NCBI GenBank assembly: GCA_009103225.1
Contig: RHPI01002090.1
Coordinates: forward strand, 1,174,991 to 1,238,990
Length of the DNA: 64,000 bases
Source of the DNA: Chlorokybus atmophyticus
Lineage: Eukaryota > Streptophyta > Chlorokybophyceae > Chlorokybales > Chlorokybaceae
Direction: 5' to 3'
This document shows positions 59,501 through 64,000 of this stretch, one piece after another. The number at the start of each line of letters is the position of its first letter. Position 1 is the first letter of the stretch. The notes beneath the pieces are model-generated. The model saw nothing but the letters and a program-made list of their open reading frames with translations, had not been told where the DNA came from and made no database searches. A program made the position numbers and the translations under genes.

Positions 59501-59552
59501 TGTGCCCATGCCCGTGGGAGTGGCTGTGCCCGTGACTGTGCCCATGCTGCAT
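56544..59552 (-). CDS. Unrecognised 596-residue protein with His-rich N-terminus
   Basis: The function is not recognised. Eight exons fit in phase throughout: 59358-59552, 58690-58798, 58308-58613, 57946-58233, 57571-57815, 57315-57428, 56807-57148 and 56544-56735 (1791 nt). Residues 2-18 are a His/Gly/Ser run (QHGHSHGHSHSHGHGHR) that could bind metal. Then comes an acidic/aromatic segment (NWDPHWDGYDDEGFCVGVRC). The centre is rich in beta-type sequence: RPVLELLPVPVVSIKRVV, GITLRGSWQISRDNA and FRVYRNSGNPKLVSQFEKPI. The C-terminal third looks helical and basic (ALAAKLARKISRSVQKVARQ). No transmembrane segment or signal peptide was seen, so a zinc transporter is unlikely despite the His run. It shares a 287-bp promoter region with the RING gene. 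Exon 7 could start 75 bases later at a second in-phase acceptor. Confidence 0.8.
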
Positions 59553-59839
59553 TGGTGTTTGATCTAGCTAACTGATGAGCTGTGGTGCGCACAAGTCAGC
59601 TGTCACATCACCACCAAGCTCCACTTCAGCTGACGCCTCCGTTCACCAATGCCGCCCATGCATACACTACAGCATCAAAAGTGCCCCAGCTTTAGGGTTT
59701 TGTGTCGCTTCTGCGCGCGTGCTTATATTTGAATTTGAATGTTTTACCGGACGGTCCAGCTGGCGGAAGCGGAGGTTCAGGCAGGTTGGCAAGGGCTCCA
59801 CATCGACGCCAACAGGAACAAGCAAAGACGAGGCTGGTC
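59553..59839. promoter_or_regulatory. Shared 287-bp region with telobox between divergent genes
   Basis: An exact TTAGGGTTT telobox lies at 59692-59700, about 140 bases before the RING gene ATG. It is the shortest of the five divergent promoter regions. Promoter status is by position. Confidence 0.55.
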
Positions 59840-61203
59840 ATGGAGTCGCCTTTGCGGGTGATAGAACAGCAGCTGCAATGTTCTGTTTGGTGAGTGCTAC
59901 CATTGCTCGCGTGCGCGGCCTGCTCTGCCTGCTTACTGGCCCTTAATCCGCGGACAGCTGATGTTGTTATGTTGCTGTTGTTTGCGTCGATTGCTTATGT
60001 TGCGGCTTACTTGACTTTCCGGAGTGGCTGATTGCTTGCCTCCTGCCTTAGCGCGCAACTGCTGGATGACCCGCAGTCGCTGCCCTGCGCGCACAACTTC
60101 TGCAGGTTCGTACTACACCGACCAGTCGTATACGTTCAGAGCTTTTCAGCATGCGATCCTCTTCAACATGTCGTACAGGTGTGCAGTTGCATTCACAGCT
60201 GCATTGACCAAGTCCCTTGCGCCAGGCATTGCATATTCACTGCGCTTCAATCAAGGTCCCAGTGTCCTCAGTGCATGCTGCCAGTCTGGCCGAAAGACGT
60301 TTGCAAAAACCCCACTTTGGCGAACATTGTCCAAGCATACAGCTCACTGCGCGCAACTTCTGCTCGCAACTGTAAGCACAACAGCGCGCACAGGTTCACA
60401 CGCTTATTTGTGTAGGGAATTACTGCAAGTTACTGCAAGTGTGCTGTAGCGTGCATGCTCACTAGCTTATTGGTGTGTCTGTTTGCAGCAAGACACAAAC
60501 AGAGTGGTTCAAGATCCCCTGAAAAGACACATGTACAGAATCAACGCAGTGTCAATGCGCATGCTGCGGAACCCTTGTCAGTGTCAAGCCAGGAAAGGAT
60601 GAGGCCAAGCCTGCAGTTGCAACCTGCAGCTGGTAGGATAGCAGTGTCCTCTCCCCAGCAGCCGTTGCACCAAAGCAGTCCAAAGGCCGAAGCGAGCAAT
60701 GAATGGCACCGTGACACCCTTGTTGAAGAGTCTGCTCCAGGCCCTTCCAACCAGGTGCATGTCAGACAGCGGTGTGCAGCATTGCATAACGGCATGTGCT
60801 GATGTGTCAAGTGCAGGGATGGCCGCCAAGTGAGAGTGTTGCTGAGCAGAGAGCTGCACAAGAGGTTGACAGGCTACTAGCGGTTGAGGTAATGTGCCAA
60901 TGACATTTGCAATGCTTGCCAACCTCAGCAGCGGCACTGGCCTTGATGGAGTGTTGCATTGCAGCATTTGACAGTACCGTCAAGCATTGTTTGTACTCTG
61001 CAGAGCTCGGAGGTGCGAAGGTTGATCAAGTTGATGTCTGAAGCAGATGCCATATTGATTCGACACGGCATAGGTAACCAACACAGCTCTCAATTTTGCA
61101 TGCGATACGCCTATGTCTGTGTCTGATTCATGCACTGTTTGCAGATCCGTCATTGTCTAGCTTGCAGCGCCTTCTGCAAGGCGCTGCTCCCCTTCATTGC
61201 TGA
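59840..61203 (+). CDS. Short RING-finger protein, probable E3 ubiquitin ligase
   Basis: Seven exons fit in phase: 59840-59889, 60052-60105, 60199-60371, 60489-60754, 60817-60888, 61004-61073 and 61145-61203 (744 nt, 247 residues). The RING sits at the extreme N-terminus, as in BRCA1/BARD1-type and similar ligases. The first zinc pair is LQCSVCAQLLDDP, then SLPCAHNFC, with the last pair in SQCPQCMLPV. The spacing after HNFC is unusual (one residue to the next Cys instead of two), which may mean exon 3 starts at another acceptor. The rest is a Ser/Gln-rich linker and a charged helical end (VAEQRAAQEVDRLLAVE, SSEVRRLIKLMSEADAILIR). No BRCT repeat is present. Confidence 0.82.
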
Positions 61204-61367
61204 TGCACTGCACTACCAGAGTGTGCACATGTAACTCCCTCAAGCGGAGCTGGCAGCCATACGCATTTACTCGCAGAGGCACGACTATCTGGCCAGTCTG
61301 AGACACGTCCACATGCTCCGTCACTGTCTTTCAGGGACAGGGGCACCATGGTTGCAAAGTCCCCCCC

Positions 61368-61757
61368 NNNNNNNNNNNNNNNNNNNNNNNNNNNNNNNNN
61401 NNNNNNNNNNNNNNNNNNNNNNNNNNNNNNNNNNNNNNNNNNNNNNNNNNNNNNNNNNNNNNNNNNNNNNNNNNNNNNNNNNNNNNNNNNNNNNNNNNNN
61501 NNNNNNNNNNNNNNNNNNNNNNNNNNNNNNNNNNNNNNNNNNNNNNNNNNNNNNNNNNNNNNNNNNNNNNNNNNNNNNNNNNNNNNNNNNNNNNNNNNNN
61601 NNNNNNNNNNNNNNNNNNNNNNNNNNNNNNNNNNNNNNNNNNNNNNNNNNNNNNNNNNNNNNNNNNNNNNNNNNNNNNNNNNNNNNNNNNNNNNNNNNNN
61701 NNNNNNNNNNNNNNNNNNNNNNNNNNNNNNNNNNNNNNNNNNNNNNNNNNNNNNNNN
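61368..61757. other. Assembly gap (390 N)
   Basis: Unknown bases between CCCCCCC and CCC. Open frames crossing it are artefacts. Confidence 0.99.
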
Positions 61758-63572
61758 CCCGGCGCGTCCACCCTGTGCGCGCGGGGAAGTGGAGGCACTG
61801 TCAACACCACAAAGGCTCACGTGGGCCTGGTTGGTTGATTGGTTGGTTGGTTGGTTGGATATGTGAATATATTGGGTTGTACCAAGGTGTGTGCACTGCC
61901 ATGCACAGTTGTTGTCTTTGTTGTCGAGCAGCAGTATGACAAGCCCGTCTTACATAGCTCCAAACGTCTTACATATCTGTGCATGTGGTAAGCCACATCA
62001 GCCCGAGCACATCTGTCTCCTACCCCACCCCACTCACTCTAGTCTCACTAGTAAATTGCTTTGTTTGGGGCCATGGCAAATGGGCAACACGACAGCTATA
62101 AACACATGTGTAGCAGCAGTCGTTGGGGTAGCGACAGCACACGATACCCGCAAGGGAGGGAGCACTAGATTGCTAGTCCTACACCCCTCGGGACATGTGT
62201 ATTGTGTGTCATTGATCTTTTGAACCATTCCTCCTCCTTCGACTATTCAATGTTGATGTTGGTCAAGTAGAGAGAGAGAGAGAGAGCGGAGAGAGAGAGA
62301 GAGAGAGATAGCTCTCAACCTGATAGTCCCCCCGCCGCGCGCTGTTAAAATATAATGTTAATGTTATAGCTGCTTTGCATGCTTTTTAAGGAGTCCAACG
62401 CGAGTGTCATCAATTGTTTTGTTCAAAATCAACACATACAAATATTTGCACACCAGAGGGCTTGCAGAGAGCTTAATGCAGTGCAGAATATGGATTGTGG
62501 TGTGTTTAACAGCAAAGGTTTTGCGTACCGTGTCATACGCAATGTCGTCGATGGTGTAAAAAAGGTCACCAAACACTATAATGTTTATGTTAACACTCAC
62601 AATTAGTATTGTTGGTCTCCAAGTCCCAATAGCATGCAACGCAACACTGGATGTAACACCTAATCAAACATGTGCTCAAACCCAACCCATATTAGCTTGG
62701 TCTACTGGTGTTGTCTTGTGCTTGCCTGTTGTAATGGTTGCTTGCTTTGTGGGCCACAACTTGTGGTCCCTCCATTGCTCCATTGCTCGGATATGATTGT
62801 TATCATGTTCGCTGCCATGTCGTCACAATCACTGCGTCGAATGTGTGACGTCACACATCGTGACGACACGCAAGTGCGTTACGCCATGCGCATGTCACGT
62901 TCGTCATACGGTGCAACGCATGATTATTCGACTTTTCATTTGCTCGTCTTCTTTTGTGACAGTTACATACACCGTGCTGAGGCGGAGACGAGGGCGGAGT
63001 GGGCGGGTAAGAGGTGGGACTGAGGAGGTGGGAGGGGACTCCTTGAAGGCGAGCGGAAGAGGACGAGCCGTGTGCTGTTGTGAACGCTGACTACCACTTC
63101 ACCATTTAGGTGTTACAGGCTGTAACTTACAGCAGCAGGTTGCTTAGTGTGCTGCTTGCACACTTTCGGTCAGCCCTGCTGTTTTGCCGTTGCCCGGGAG
63201 GGGAGGACTAACGCTGCTGAGTTAGGGCACCCTGGTGCTCGAACGAGTTGAGGTAAGCTAGCGGAGAAGACTGTTCGTGTAAATGTCAGTAATAGAGTGA
63301 GTGAGTCAGTCAGTCAGTGAGCTCGTCTGTTGGTTGTTTGGAGTCTGAAGGAAGAATCTTGATGCTTCACAGCCACACACAGCAGCGATGTATTGTTGCA
63401 AAAGCGTTCGAACTTCAGCCACCTACGTCAACACCCGCCACACAGTAGTACTAAAATTCGCATACACATCAAGCTGCACGTTTTGTGCCTTTACTCGAAG
63501 CTCTTTGTTGCTGAAGTACTCACCTTTGTCAAGCCAATGCCATTGCAATTGCTGCACCATTTTTTTACTTCT

Positions 63573-63712
<140 letters not shown>

Positions 63713-63944
63713 GCGCGCTTTTGAGCAACGAACTAGGCAACGCAATCAGTGACTGCTGCAAACACTTCATGTAGCATTAACAACGGTGATGAGAACAGTC
63801 ACAACAGTTGCAAGTGCTGCTTGTGCATGCAGGGCGCAACAGGCGCCACCGTAGTAGAGGAGCTGTAGGCTGGCCGTGTATTGGACACAGCTGCGAGGCA
63901 ACCTATCATATAACAAGAAGCTGACACACACAAGCGGTCAAGAG

Positions 63945-63992
63945 ATGACGGGACAGTATCCAATATACACGGTGGAGGGGCTGGAACCTGAG
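63945..63992 (+). CDS. First exon of a gene leaving the window
   Basis: ATG opens MTGQYPIYTVEGLEPE and is followed at once by the strong donor GTAAGC (63,993). The exon ends in phase 0. The reading frame and donor look real, but 16 residues are too few to name the protein. The remainder lies beyond 64,000. Confidence 0.6.
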
Positions 63993-64000
63993 GTAAGCAC

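Noticed and set aside
59358-59552. Zinc transporter suggested by the HGHSHGH run
   Set aside because: No transmembrane segments occur in any of the eight phase-consistent exons.
59840-61203. BRCA1 orthologue
   Set aside because: Only an N-terminal RING is shared. The protein stops at 247 residues without BRCT repeats or other BRCA1 sequence.
61194-61939. Open frames crossing the gap at 61,368-61,757
   Set aside because: Same reason: the codons are mostly unknown bases.

Overview
This is 64 kb of nuclear DNA from a photosynthetic eukaryote, most likely a green alga with a motile, flagellate stage. Genes are split by many short GT-AG introns. The lineage clues are a thylakoid-lumen PsbP-domain protein, an AP2-type DNA-binding protein, a plant-type UPL3 ubiquitin ligase, a chromovirus primed by initiator-Met tRNA, TTAGGGTTT telobox motifs in promoters, and a TTC29-like flagellar protein. 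The species cannot be named from sequence alone. All gene models were assembled by hand from open frames, splice dinucleotides, phase and family resemblance. Exon sums divide by three in every model given with full coordinates.

Layout, left to right. 2.2-5.6 kb: divergent pair of mitochondrial ribosomal protein uS9m (-) and a PsbP-domain lumen protein (+). 6.3-12.6 kb: divergent pair of calnexin (-) and a secretory-pathway sulfotransferase-like protein (+). 15.3-18.7 kb: AP2-like nuclear protein (-). 21.5-27.4 kb: divergent pair of a TTC29-like TPR protein (-) and a two-GYF-domain protein (+). 28.7-34.9 kb: decayed Ty3/gypsy chromovirus with both LTRs and target duplication, itself broken by a 0.67 kb insertion in the reverse transcriptase. 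35.9-44.9 kb: divergent pair of UPL3-type HECT ligase (-) and a TRIR-like small basic protein (+). 48.0-50.3 kb: CCDC47-like ER protein (-). 51.8-53.7 kb: a tandem duplication whose second copy is split by a 1.5 kb AT-rich element with perfect 16-bp terminal inverted repeats. 56.5-61.2 kb: divergent pair of an unrecognised 596-residue His-rich protein (-) and a short RING protein (+). The first exon of another gene begins at 63,945.

Five of the twelve confident gene models' start regions are shared head-to-head, so the window is organised around bidirectional promoters. Calnexin and CCDC47 both serve membrane and secretory protein folding in the ER. UPL3 and the RING protein are both ubiquitin-ligase types. 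No further functional cluster is evident.

The least explained features are a perfect 28-bp-stem palindrome at 19,461-19,518, several smaller perfect hairpins mostly lying in introns, the terminal-inverted-repeat element at 52,088-53,623, and the unrecognised His-rich protein.
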